A DNA stretch of 64,000 bases from JABCPH02 sp963524305 (GTDB lineage Bacteria > Fusobacteriota > Fusobacteriia > Fusobacteriales > Leptotrichiaceae): positions 1 through 64,000 of the forward strand of contig CAURGH010000010.1 of assembly GCA_963524305.1 (NCBI GenBank), in the 5' to 3' direction. The notes under the pieces are model-generated. The model ran no database searches, was not told the origin of the DNA, and saw nothing but the letters and a program-made list of their open reading frames with translations. Below, in pieces: positions 25,501 through 33,083 of this stretch. The translations under genes and the position numbers were made by a program. Numbering within the stretch: the stretch's first letter is position 1; each line of letters begins with the position of its first letter.

Positions 25501-26963
25501 CAACTGTAAAAGACTTATTGACACCAAATAAAGATTATCTTGGTGATATTGCTAACGGAAGTATTGGAGTTAAATTAAATGTATCAAATGAAAAAGTTGA
25601 TTCTAAAAAATGGGAAAATGGTACAATAATTTCAAAAAATGATGATGTCGAAATTGCTTCAAAAGGGACATTAGATATTGGTGGTACAGACATTGCTGGT
25701 AAAAAAGATATTATCTTAAAAGGTGGTAATATTGAAACAACAAAATATCAAAATAGTGAAACAAAAAAAGGAAATAACTTTAATGCTGGTATAACTCAAA
25801 CAGTTGATATATCAAATGAAGCAGCAAATAAAATAAATAGTATCGTAAAAGATACACACACTATTAAAGATATCGTAAAAAGCAATGATATTTCACAAGC
25901 AGAAAAAGTAGTAGAAACAGCTAAAAATATCAAAAAAACATCAGAAAGTTTCCCAGAATTAGCTACAAAAGACATTTTAAATGTAGTTTCAAAACAAAAT
26001 GTATCTTTAGATTATACTCATACGATTAATAAAGAAACATCACAAAATACAAACTCAATTAATTCGGATAGTGGAAAAGTTTCATTAGAAAGCACAAAAG
26101 GTGATATAAATTTAGTTGGAACAAATATAAAAGCAAATAATGTAATGCTAGATAGTAAAAATAATTTGAATATTTCAGCAGGAGAAAAACAAAAATTTGA
26201 AGAAATTGATGGAGTGAATGCTGGTTTAACAGTAACAGAAAAAATAGGTGTTAATATTAAAGATGGAGCTAATGCAAAAGTAGGATTAGGTGTGAACGCT
26301 GGATATACAGGAAGCACAAAATTAAATAATAGTGGAAAAGACTCAGTTGTTGAAGCAAATAATTTAGTGATAAAAACTGAGAAAGACACTAATTTAAATG
26401 GAGCAAAATTGACTGCTAATAATGTTAATTTAGATACAAATAATCTTAATGTTACAAATACGAAAACTAAGACATATGAAGATAGTAGAGGATTAGGAGT
26501 AAACTTTGATGCAGGAGTAGGAGCATCTTCTAATACAGTAATATTAGTCGATGGTTCAGTTTCTGGAAACTTGTCATATACTGCAAAAGGTGGAATTAAT
26601 GTTGAGTCACAAACAGGAATAGTGGCTTCGAATAATTTTAATGGAACAGTAAAAGGTGATGTTAATAATACAGGAGGATTGTTAAAAGCAAATAATCAAA
26701 AAGCTAATCTTGTAGTTAACGGAAATGAAAATAATAAAAAGGATGTAACATTTGAAATAGAAGGTGGAATTAATGCTTCGAGTTCGATAGGAACTAATGG
26801 TGAAAACTTTAAGTTAAATGGAAATATAGATCCGTTTAAAGCAAAGGTTGGAATTATAAATGCGAATAGAGAAGATAAAAATGAAATTTCGATTGAAACA
26901 AAACCGATTAAAGATGTTATTACTGAAGAAAAATTAAAAAAATTTTTTAACGGAGAAAAATAA
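22563..26963 (+). CDS. two-partner secretion exoprotein TpsA (filamentous haemagglutinin-like)
   Basis: The 1,466-residue protein starts with an extended signal region (charged, then FTRGTLISFLLTGGIGIV, cleavage near AVA at about 45). The TPS secretion domain follows, with the expected blocks TDVINIVNPNSNGLSHNKYN and an NGVILNN segment. Long beta-helix repeats rich in Asn, Gly and Lys fill the rest (for example GKNVLVDAKKDINLETS). The C-terminus (EEKLKKFFNGEK) shows no recognisable toxin domain or pretoxin motif, so it looks like an adhesin rather than a CdiA effector. It is secreted through TpsB, whose start codon overlaps the stop by one base. It may be processed by the upstream S8 autotransporter. 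Confidence 0.9.
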   Translation: MSNNLKMIEKKIKAYSKRTKTLTFTRGTLISFLLTGGIGIVSQNAVARDLRTREANNIVIQNENGLNKGTSENGTDVINIVNPNSNGLSHNKYNEFNVGENNGVILNNSKVDGNSVLGGKVTANTNLTNNARVILNEVKGSNASNLNGGIEVFGAKSDLIIANENGINVNGANFINTGALNLSTGRVNLDGGNLVLDTSKSLNSRLNIGERGVTTDSDYFGLIARTVNINGGINNSSNKKTNINIIAGTNKVDLNTGNIESVKVDEKAPDYAINGSSLGSMYGNNINIISTEKGAGVRHEGAIYSENDIDILVKGNLENIGGTMEAKKNVSLEADKVVNRSVLNGNEKVTTKEGETKLHRRRGIIYYDNSVNMNDVNIEDLDKLTVKEAKIVAGNNVEINHNTTGENRSIENIGGKIEAGKNIVMKGDVVSKDLQKEVAINDLLPLIKVDLRWEHRSLVNNGYFNGRNDLNDGNLLDALKIIARSPKNSGYYDALKQVENPTLNLVLNSVLGEDWRARNTIKNPAEWNTEGKITLNANADTLISAGENIVLQGGNIELGNKTNQKSKNVVVGNNTTEGMSNEITLGNSRNSVEAGKNILINGNKIISGNTDIKSGDDTVIVSKNDIDLFGTKVTGKNVLVDAKKDINLETSINTNGKGNQEVFKKTSLEGDLVNIKGNNVQLKGVDISGNTRIDADSLGIDSQQLLNSSYKEKHIEGNKKTLNDHRYSTESKGSIVSNSSQINGDNILINVNKNMDIKNSAITGNDKNSTVVINVGENLNVSNRENVSYEKATDDFRGKDKETYKLVRYTKSETSTTSSEASNVISGKNLYVSAKNLGVKGSAINSGKDLVLDVDGKTTLSEGIEKKVNKLTDFSMGSSIRYSSVDSKEKTSNGSSIKGENIVFISKGDIENSGSKIEGNGKVVIKSDGNIINKAVANEKVSNTTNVTVGIVASGKVGIAGVGASGSINTLTNESSSSVSTVKDLLTPNKDYLGDIANGSIGVKLNVSNEKVDSKKWENGTIISKNDDVEIASKGTLDIGGTDIAGKKDIILKGGNIETTKYQNSETKKGNNFNAGITQTVDISNEAANKINSIVKDTHTIKDIVKSNDISQAEKVVETAKNIKKTSESFPELATKDILNVVSKQNVSLDYTHTINKETSQNTNSINSDSGKVSLESTKGDINLVGTNIKANNVMLDSKNNLNISAGEKQKFEEIDGVNAGLTVTEKIGVNIKDGANAKVGLGVNAGYTGSTKLNNSGKDSVVEANNLVIKTEKDTNLNGAKLTANNVNLDTNNLNVTNTKTKTYEDSRGLGVNFDAGVGASSNTVILVDGSVSGNLSYTAKGGINVESQTGIVASNNFNGTVKGDVNNTGGLLKANNQKANLVVNGNENNKKDVTFEIEGGINASSSIGTNGENFKLNGNIDPFKAKVGIINANREDKNEISIETKPIKDVITEEKLKKFFNGEK

Positions 26964-28597
26964 TGGAATTAAAAAAGATATTTTTTTCGATGATTTCTAT
27001 AATTTCAATAAATAGTTTTTCAGCAGTTAAAAGTCAATCGGATAGTGATAGAGTTTTAGATAATTTCAATGAACTTCAAAAAAAACAGAGTATTGAAAAT
27101 GAGTTGAAAAAACTAGATAACAATACTAAAATAGAAAATAGTAAAACTGAAAATGCCATAGAAAATACTGAGAATTTAGAAAGTTATGTATTTAATACAA
27201 TTAGTTTGATTGGAGAGAAGAAAATTTCTTCTTTCCAAAAAAATATAATGGGAAAATATAAAGATAGAAATGTAACTAAAAAAGATATTTTAAATTTAGT
27301 AAAGGAAATGTCAAATTATTATTTGAAAAAAGGATATATCACGACGATTGTTACGATAAATACGATTGATGTTCAAAATAAGAATCTTGTCTTAGAAGTA
27401 AAAAAAGGATATGTTGCATCAAATTCCAGTACTGTATTTTCAAATAAAAAAGGAAAAATTTTAAATATATTTGATGTGGATCAAGTAATTGAGAATATGA
27501 ATACAGGATTAACTAGTGCGACAGTTGATGTAGTTGCTTCAGATAAAGAAGGGTATTCAACATTGCTTGTGAATAAAAAAAGAGAAAAGCAAATTGGGGG
27601 ATATGTGTTTTTAAATAATGGTCAATATAAGGATTATGGACGTGAACAATTGGGAATACAACTTTCAAGAGATAATTTACTAGGTTTAAGTGATGTATTA
27701 AATTTGGGATTTTATAAAAGATTAACCAAGAAAAGCAAAGATAATAGAGAAGACGTGTATTTTTTTTCATATAATATTCCATTTGGATATTACAATTTTA
27801 GATATGATATGAGTGCATCTAAAAGTAAGAATTTAGTTGAGGGATTGAATGGAAATTATGTTAGTAAAAATGAAGCATTGAAGCAAAATTTTACTCTATC
27901 AAAAACATTTTTTAGAAATCAAACTACTAAATGGAGCGGAGATATTGGGATAAAATTAAATAAAACAAAAAATTCTTTTGAAGATTTAATCGTTGATGTA
28001 AGCAGTCAAAAATACACGAATTTACTGGCACAGATAAATTATTTTCATAAAATTAAAAACGGATCAATGTACGCTTCGTTTGGTTATGAACGAGGTTTAA
28101 AGTGGTTTGGAGGTGCTGGTGATGACAAAGATTCAGTAAAAAAACCTTATAAAAAAGAATTTGATAAATACAATTTTGATTTTCTTTTAAATAAAAATTT
28201 CATGCTAACTAGAAATCAAGCAGCAAATTACAAATTAAATATAGGTGCTTCTTATTCAGATGACAGATTGCTTTCGAGAAATAAATTTGATATTGGAAGT
28301 GAGTACACAGTCAGAGGATTTAAAGAAAGTTCTGTTTCTGGAGATAAAGGTATTTATATAAATAATACATTAAGTTTATTAAATAAAAATTTTTCTCCAT
28401 TTATAGGATTGGATTTTGGAATATCTAAAGATAAAGATTTAGATTTTGTGGATAAAATAGCAGGAATGGCTGCTGGAGTTAAGTATAATAAAAACAATTT
28501 AAATATGTCATTAACTTTTTCAAAACCGTTAAAAAGATCAAAAGGTATGCCAAAAGAGTCGAATCCTATTTACTACAATATTTCTTATAGTTTTTAG
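26963..28597 (+). CDS. two-partner secretion transporter TpsB (FhaC/ShlB family)
   Basis: TpsB is an outer-membrane Omp85-type barrel that recognises the TPS domain and exports TpsA. The 544-residue protein has a signal peptide (MELKKIFFSMISIISINSFS), a charged N-terminal helix region, two POTRA domains (about 55-200, including KKGYITTIVTI), and a 16-strand-type barrel. The barrel carries the family motif in EYTVRGFKESSVSGDKG, in which VRGF is the lid-loop signature. It ends in the aromatic YNISYSF. The coupled start with tpsA (TAATG) implies co-translation and a dedicated pair. Confidence 0.92.
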   Translation: MELKKIFFSMISIISINSFSAVKSQSDSDRVLDNFNELQKKQSIENELKKLDNNTKIENSKTENAIENTENLESYVFNTISLIGEKKISSFQKNIMGKYKDRNVTKKDILNLVKEMSNYYLKKGYITTIVTINTIDVQNKNLVLEVKKGYVASNSSTVFSNKKGKILNIFDVDQVIENMNTGLTSATVDVVASDKEGYSTLLVNKKREKQIGGYVFLNNGQYKDYGREQLGIQLSRDNLLGLSDVLNLGFYKRLTKKSKDNREDVYFFSYNIPFGYYNFRYDMSASKSKNLVEGLNGNYVSKNEALKQNFTLSKTFFRNQTTKWSGDIGIKLNKTKNSFEDLIVDVSSQKYTNLLAQINYFHKIKNGSMYASFGYERGLKWFGGAGDDKDSVKKPYKKEFDKYNFDFLLNKNFMLTRNQAANYKLNIGASYSDDRLLSRNKFDIGSEYTVRGFKESSVSGDKGIYINNTLSLLNKNFSPFIGLDFGISKDKDLDFVDKIAGMAAGVKYNKNNLNMSLTFSKPLKRSKGMPKESNPIYYNISYSF

Positions 28598-28642
28598 CAA
28601 AAACTATTAATAAAATATATAGTTGGTATAAAAAACCTATAT

Positions 28643-28671
28643 TTTACATTATAATATTTTTTTGATAAAAT
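28643..28671 (+). promoter_or_regulatory. promoter of the 46-codon small gene
   Basis: TTTACA (28643-28648) and TAAAAT (28666-28671) are separated by 17 bases. They lie 46 bases upstream of ATG 28718, so the small gene is transcribed independently of tpsB. Confidence 0.55.
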
Positions 28672-28717
28672 AAATTTAAGAGTTAAAGAAATAAACAAAT
28701 TAAAATTAGGAGGAAAA

Positions 28718-28858
28718 ATGTTATTATTAGTCATACTATTACTGATTATTCAACTGGGAATTATTACAAAACAAAATAATAAATATAGTGCCTTAAAAGT
28801 CTATATGAATGATTCAGTTTGTAAGTCAGTAGAAGTTGCTAAATATTATTCTAATTAA
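28718..28858 (+). CDS. 46-residue small hydrophobic protein upstream of ilvD
   Basis: A strong binding site (TAGGAGGAAAA) precedes ATG 28718. The protein starts MLLLVILLLIIQLGIIT and continues with a polar half containing NNKYSALKVYMND and one Cys. Twelve of the first sixteen residues are Leu, Ile or Val. That fits both one membrane helix and a branched-chain leader peptide ahead of ilvD. It has its own promoter and terminator, and ilvD appears to have a separate promoter after the terminator. I therefore favour a small membrane protein. It is not recognised. Confidence 0.55.
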   Translation: MLLLVILLLIIQLGIITKQNNKYSALKVYMNDSVCKSVEVAKYYSN

Positions 28859-28944
28859 TTTTTTAGAATAATAAATTAACATTTTTACTTAAAATCATTT
28901 ATACCGTAGCAAATATTAATAATTAAAAGTTACATTTAACTTTT

Positions 28945-28972
28945 AAGGCGATTCAAAAGAGTCGCCTTTTAT
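28945..28972 (+). terminator. terminator between the small gene and ilvD
   Basis: AAGGCGATTC (28945-28954) and GAGTCGCCTT (28959-28968) form a 10-bp stem with one wobble, followed by TTATTTT. A second hairpin (AAAAGTTA/TAACTTTT, 28925-28944) lies directly upstream. Confidence 0.8.
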
Positions 28973-28973
28973 T

Positions 28974-29002
28974 TTGCAAGTTTTTTCGATATAGTGTATA
29001 AT
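28974..29002 (+). promoter_or_regulatory. promoter of ilvD and the downstream BCAA genes
   Basis: TTGCAA (28974-28979) and TATAAT (28997-29002) are 17 bases apart. They begin within the T-run of the preceding terminator and lie about 50 bases upstream of ilvD. The short untranslated leader shows no T-box or riboswitch. Confidence 0.75.
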
Positions 29003-29055
29003 GTTAAAAAACAAAATATAAAACAAAAAATGAAAAATAGGAGAGTGAAATCAAA

Positions 29056-30735
29056 ATGTCAGGAAATGGAAAAGGAAGAAGTGATAACTTAACAAAAGGT
29101 GCAGCAAGAGCACCACATAGATCGTTATTAAAAGGATTAGGTTTCATAGGAGATGAAATGGAAAAACCAATAATTGGGATTGCGAATTCATTTAATGAAA
29201 TAATACCAGGACATGTTCATTTAAAAAACTTGGTTCAGTCTGTAAAAGATGGGATTAGAATGGCTGGAGGAGTTCCAATGGAATTTAATACAATTGGAAT
29301 TTGTGATGGACTTGCGATGAATCATATTGGGATGAAATATTCGCTGGTTACAAGAAATATAATTGCAGATTCGATTGAAGCAGTTGCCATGGCTACTCCA
29401 TTTGATGCGATTGTGTTTATGCCAAGCTGTGATAAAGTAGTGCCTGGAATGTTGATTGCTGCGGCAAGATTAAATATACCTTCAATATTTGTAAGTGGAG
29501 GAGCAATGCTTGCAGGAGTTTATAAAGGTAAAAAAATTGGATTAAGTAATGTGTTTGAAGCGGTTGGAGCTTATAACACTGGGCAAATTACTAGAAAAGA
29601 ATTAAACTCTGTAGAAGAAATGGCTTGTCCGACTTGTGGATCATGTGCAGGAATGTATACTGCAAATACTATGAACTGTTTGACAGAAGCACTTGGAATG
29701 GGGCTTCCTGGAAATGGAACAGTTCCAGCTGTATTTTCAGAAAGAGCAAGACTTGCTAAAAAAGCGGGAATGCAAATTATGGAAGTTTTAAAAGCTGATT
29801 TAAGACCAAGCGATATTTTAACAAGAGAAGCATTTGAAAATGCAGTTGCAGTAGATATGGCACTTGGAGGATCTTCTAATACAGCGTTACATTTACCTGC
29901 GATTGCTCATGAAGCTGGAATTGACTTGACTTTAAATGACTTTAATGAAATTGCACAAAAAACTCGTCAAATTTGTAAATTGTCACCATCTGGAGAATAC
30001 TTCATTGAAGACTTGTATAGAGCGGGTGGAGTTACTGGAGTTATGAAGAGATTGCTTGAAAATGAAAGATTGCATGGAGATGCGAAAACTGTAGCATTGC
30101 AAACACAAGGAGAATTGGCAAAAGATGCATTTATTAATGATGATGATGTAATTAAACCTTGGGATAAACCAGCTTACAAAACTGGAGGAATTGCTGTATT
30201 GAAAGGTAACTTGGCACCAAATGGATGTGTTGTTAAAGAAGGTGCGGTAGATCCAGAAATGTTGCAACATACAGGACCTGCGAAAGTATTTAATAGTGAA
30301 GAAGAAGCCGTTAAAGCGATTGTTGGTGGAGAAATTGTGGCAGGAGATGTTGTAATTATTAGATATGAAGGACCAAAAGGTGGACCAGGAATGAGAGAAA
30401 TGTTATCGCCAACAGCTATGATTGCAGGAATGGGTCTTGATAAAGATGTTGCGTTAATTACAGATGGAAGATTTTCTGGAGCTACAAGAGGTGCTTCGAT
30501 TGGACACGTTTCGCCAGAAGCAGCTTCAGGTGGAAATATTGCGATTGTTCAAAATGGAGATATTGTGGAAATTGATATTCCAAACAGATCAATTAATATT
30601 AAAATTTCTGATGAGGAAATTGAAGCTAGAAAAGCTAAATTGGAACCGTTTAAACTTCAAGTTAAAGGATACTTGAAAAAATATGCTATGCATGTGTCTT
30701 CTGCAGATAGAGGAGCAATTGAAATTTTAGATTAG
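29056..30735 (+). CDS. ilvD: dihydroxy-acid dehydratase
   Basis: IlvD dehydrates dihydroxy-isovalerate and dihydroxy-methylvalerate to the keto acids of valine and isoleucine synthesis, using an Fe-S cluster. The 559-residue length is typical. Cluster-ligand cysteines are seen in IGICDGLAMNH/PSCDKVVPGM and in CPTCGSCAGMYTANTMNCL. The late GRFSGATRGASIGHVSPEA block is the active-site end. It leads the plus-strand branched-chain gene series. GGAGAGTGAAATCAAA precedes the ATG. Confidence 0.96.
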   Translation: MSGNGKGRSDNLTKGAARAPHRSLLKGLGFIGDEMEKPIIGIANSFNEIIPGHVHLKNLVQSVKDGIRMAGGVPMEFNTIGICDGLAMNHIGMKYSLVTRNIIADSIEAVAMATPFDAIVFMPSCDKVVPGMLIAAARLNIPSIFVSGGAMLAGVYKGKKIGLSNVFEAVGAYNTGQITRKELNSVEEMACPTCGSCAGMYTANTMNCLTEALGMGLPGNGTVPAVFSERARLAKKAGMQIMEVLKADLRPSDILTREAFENAVAVDMALGGSSNTALHLPAIAHEAGIDLTLNDFNEIAQKTRQICKLSPSGEYFIEDLYRAGGVTGVMKRLLENERLHGDAKTVALQTQGELAKDAFINDDDVIKPWDKPAYKTGGIAVLKGNLAPNGCVVKEGAVDPEMLQHTGPAKVFNSEEEAVKAIVGGEIVAGDVVIIRYEGPKGGPGMREMLSPTAMIAGMGLDKDVALITDGRFSGATRGASIGHVSPEAASGGNIAIVQNGDIVEIDIPNRSINIKISDEEIEARKAKLEPFKLQVKGYLKKYAMHVSSADRGAIEILD

Positions 30736-30838
30736 TAAATATCACATTACTGTTCGTCAGAAAATAAACATTAGATGGAATTTGATATTGCTAACTTTAA
30801 TCGTAATTATTAGGAAAATTTCAGAGGAGAAAAATCAA

Positions 30839-31708
30839 ATGGTAAATGATAATGAAAGTAAAATTCTAAATGTTAAATTGACACAAGAAAAAATAAAATC
30901 AATAGTAAATGTTACTTATTCACAGCCAGTTAGTTATTTTAGGAAAAATATAAAATTGGAAATGGATATTTTAAAGCCTAATAGAGAGGGGAAATATCCG
31001 ACAGTATTATTTGTGCCGGGAGGGTCTTTTGCACACAGCTATAAGGAAAATTATTTGCAACAAAGATTGGAAATAGCTAAAGCAGGTTATGTAGTCGCAA
31101 GTATGGAATATAGGACTATTCCTGATGGAGTTTTTCCGCAAAGTCTAGAAGATGTGAAGGCAGCAATAAGATTTTTAAAGGCTAATGCTGATGAGTATGG
31201 AATTGATAAGGGGAAAATAGCATTGATGGGTGAATCTGCTGGAGGTTATCTGGTAGCAATGGCAGGAGTTACAAGCGGAACTACGAATTTTGACAGGGGG
31301 GAGAATTTATCTGAAAATAGTGATGTGCAAGCAGTTATAGATATTTATGGTGTAACAGATTTTGGAGAAGTTGATTTTGATATTCCAGAAGATGCAGAAG
31401 AAGGATATAGGGCGATACTTATGTCAGTAAAGTTCTGGCTAAATGACGTAAGAAATAATATTGAATCTACAAATCCTATATCTTATATTTCAGAAAAAAC
31501 GCCTCCATTTCTATTAATGCATGGAGATGCAGATACATTGGTTCTTCCGAATCAGACAGAAATACTTCATAAGGCGTTGATTAAAAATGGTGTGGACTCA
31601 AAAAGATACATAGTTCCAGGAGCGGGACATTCAGATGAATATTGGTTTCAGCCTGAAGTTACAGAATTGATAATAGATTTCTTGAACGAAAAAATAAAAA
31701 ATATTTAA
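30839..31708 (+). CDS. alpha/beta hydrolase (esterase/lipase family)
   Basis: The 289-residue protein is an alpha/beta hydrolase of the acetyl-xylan esterase or BD-FAE-like kind. Features are the FVPGGSFAHSY oxyanion segment, the nucleophile Ser in ALMGESAGGYLVAM, an Asp in MHGDADTLV and His in GAGHSDEYW. I take ATG 30839, which is preceded by AGAGGAGAAAAATC. An upstream TTG at 30782 would add an unlikely hydrophobic leader. It lies between ilvD and ilvA but has no evident link to amino acid synthesis. The substrate is unknown. Confidence 0.82.
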   Translation: MVNDNESKILNVKLTQEKIKSIVNVTYSQPVSYFRKNIKLEMDILKPNREGKYPTVLFVPGGSFAHSYKENYLQQRLEIAKAGYVVASMEYRTIPDGVFPQSLEDVKAAIRFLKANADEYGIDKGKIALMGESAGGYLVAMAGVTSGTTNFDRGENLSENSDVQAVIDIYGVTDFGEVDFDIPEDAEEGYRAILMSVKFWLNDVRNNIESTNPISYISEKTPPFLLMHGDADTLVLPNQTEILHKALIKNGVDSKRYIVPGAGHSDEYWFQPEVTELIIDFLNEKIKNI

Positions 31709-31718
31709 AGTGAGACAG

Positions 31719-31770
31719 GGAGTGCCTCATAAATCATAAATTATTTTTATTTGATTTATGAGGTAGCTCC
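31719..31770. terminator. long hairpin between the hydrolase gene and ilvA
   Basis: CCTCATAAATCA (31725-31736) pairs perfectly with TGATTTATGAGG (31752-31763), extended by outer GGAG/CTCC pairs. The loop is T-rich. Only a weak T-run follows, so it may be a terminator, an attenuator before ilvA or a processing site. Confidence 0.5.
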
Positions 31771-31826
31771 TTGTAAAAAACTGAAAGAAAATTAGGGAAA
31801 TAAAAAAATTGGAGAAGGTGAAAAAA

Positions 31827-33050
31827 TTGCATAAATTATATGATTTTATGGAAGCTAGAGAACGATTGGGGACGGTTATTGAAAAGACGAAATTGATTCA
31901 TAGCAATATTTTTTCTGATGAATCAGGAAACGATGTCTATATTAAACCTGAAAACTTACAAAGAACAGGTGCATTTAAAATAAGAGGTGCTTATAATAAA
32001 ATTGCAAAATTGACTGAAGAAGAGAAAAAAAGAGGAGTAATTGCAGCATCAGCTGGAAATCATGCACAAGGAGTGGCACTAGCTGCTCAAAAATTGGGAA
32101 TTAAAGCTGTAATTGTTATGCCTAAACATACGCCACTTATTAAGGTTGAAGCGACTAGAAGATATGGTGCAGAAGTTATTTTGACTGGAGAAGTTTATGA
32201 CGAGGCTTATGAATATGCAAAAAAATTGCAGGAAAAAGAAGGGTATACTTTCGTGCATCCGTTTAATGACGAAGATGTGATTGAAGGGCAAGGAACCATT
32301 GCTTTGGAAGTGTTGGAGGAGTTGCCAGATGCAGATGTGATTTTAGTGCCTGTTGGTGGAGGAGGTTTGATTTCTGGGATAGCTTGTGCAGCTAAACTAA
32401 AAAATCCTCTAATAAAAATAATAGGAGTTGAACCAGAAGGTGCAGCAAGTGCCTTAGAGGCTAGAAGAAGTCATCATGTAGTTGAACTTGATGAAGCAAA
32501 TACAATTGCAGATGGAACAGCTGTTAAAAAAATTGGTGAAATTACATTTGACTATATTGAAAAATATGTAGATGACATAGTTACTGTATCTGATTATGAG
32601 CTAATGGCGGCATTTTTGGTCTTGGTTGAGAAACATAAAATTGTTGCAGAAAATTCAGGAATTTTATCTGTAGCAGGATTGAAAAAATTAAATGTTAAAG
32701 GGAAAAAAATAATTTCAATAATAAGTGGCGGTAATATAGATGTATTAACTATTTCATCTATGATTAATAAAGGATTGGTAGCTAGAGGAAGAATTTTTAC
32801 ATTTGCGGTTGATTTGCCTGATAAACCAGGACAATTGGTGGCTGTGTCACAAATTCTTTCGGAACAAAATGCGAATGTAATTAGACTTGAACATAATCAG
32901 TTTAAGAATTTAGACAGATTCCATGAAGTTGAATTACAAGTTACAGTTGAAACAAATGGAGAAGAACATATTAATAAAATAACTAAAGAATTTGAGAAAA
33001 AAGGATATATAATTAGAAGATTAAATGCACAAGCAATGATGGATGATTAG
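31827..33050 (+). CDS. ilvA: threonine ammonia-lyase
   Basis: IlvA deaminates threonine to 2-oxobutanoate, the entry to isoleucine synthesis. I place the start at TTG 31827, which follows GAGAAGGTG by seven bases, giving 407 residues. The PLP lysine is Lys51 in QRTGAFKIRGAYNK. The glycine-rich PLP phosphate loop is VPVGGGGLISG. A single C-terminal ACT domain begins at about residue 325 (FTFAVDLPDKPGQLVAVSQIL region), so allosteric control is likely. With a single ACT domain it resembles the shorter threonine dehydratases, but its place next to ilvBN supports the biosynthetic role. Confidence 0.92.
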   Translation: MHKLYDFMEARERLGTVIEKTKLIHSNIFSDESGNDVYIKPENLQRTGAFKIRGAYNKIAKLTEEEKKRGVIAASAGNHAQGVALAAQKLGIKAVIVMPKHTPLIKVEATRRYGAEVILTGEVYDEAYEYAKKLQEKEGYTFVHPFNDEDVIEGQGTIALEVLEELPDADVILVPVGGGGLISGIACAAKLKNPLIKIIGVEPEGAASALEARRSHHVVELDEANTIADGTAVKKIGEITFDYIEKYVDDIVTVSDYELMAAFLVLVEKHKIVAENSGILSVAGLKKLNVKGKKIISIISGGNIDVLTISSMINKGLVARGRIFTFAVDLPDKPGQLVAVSQILSEQNANVIRLEHNQFKNLDRFHEVELQVTVETNGEEHINKITKEFEKKGYIIRRLNAQAMMDD

Positions 33051-33083
33051 AAAATAAAAAATTAAGAAAAGGTGGTTGAAACA

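Noticed and set aside
25052..26389. Several minus-strand frames of 120-137 codons opposite tpsA
   Set aside because: They are rich in Pro, Phe and Leu as expected from the complement of Asn/Gly/Lys repeats. The plus-strand gene is unambiguous.
28718..28972. Classical BCAA leader-peptide attenuator controlling ilvD
   Set aside because: A good promoter follows the terminator, and the hydrophobic codons lie about 200 bases from the hairpin. I kept it as a finding of modest interest, not as a regulatory call.
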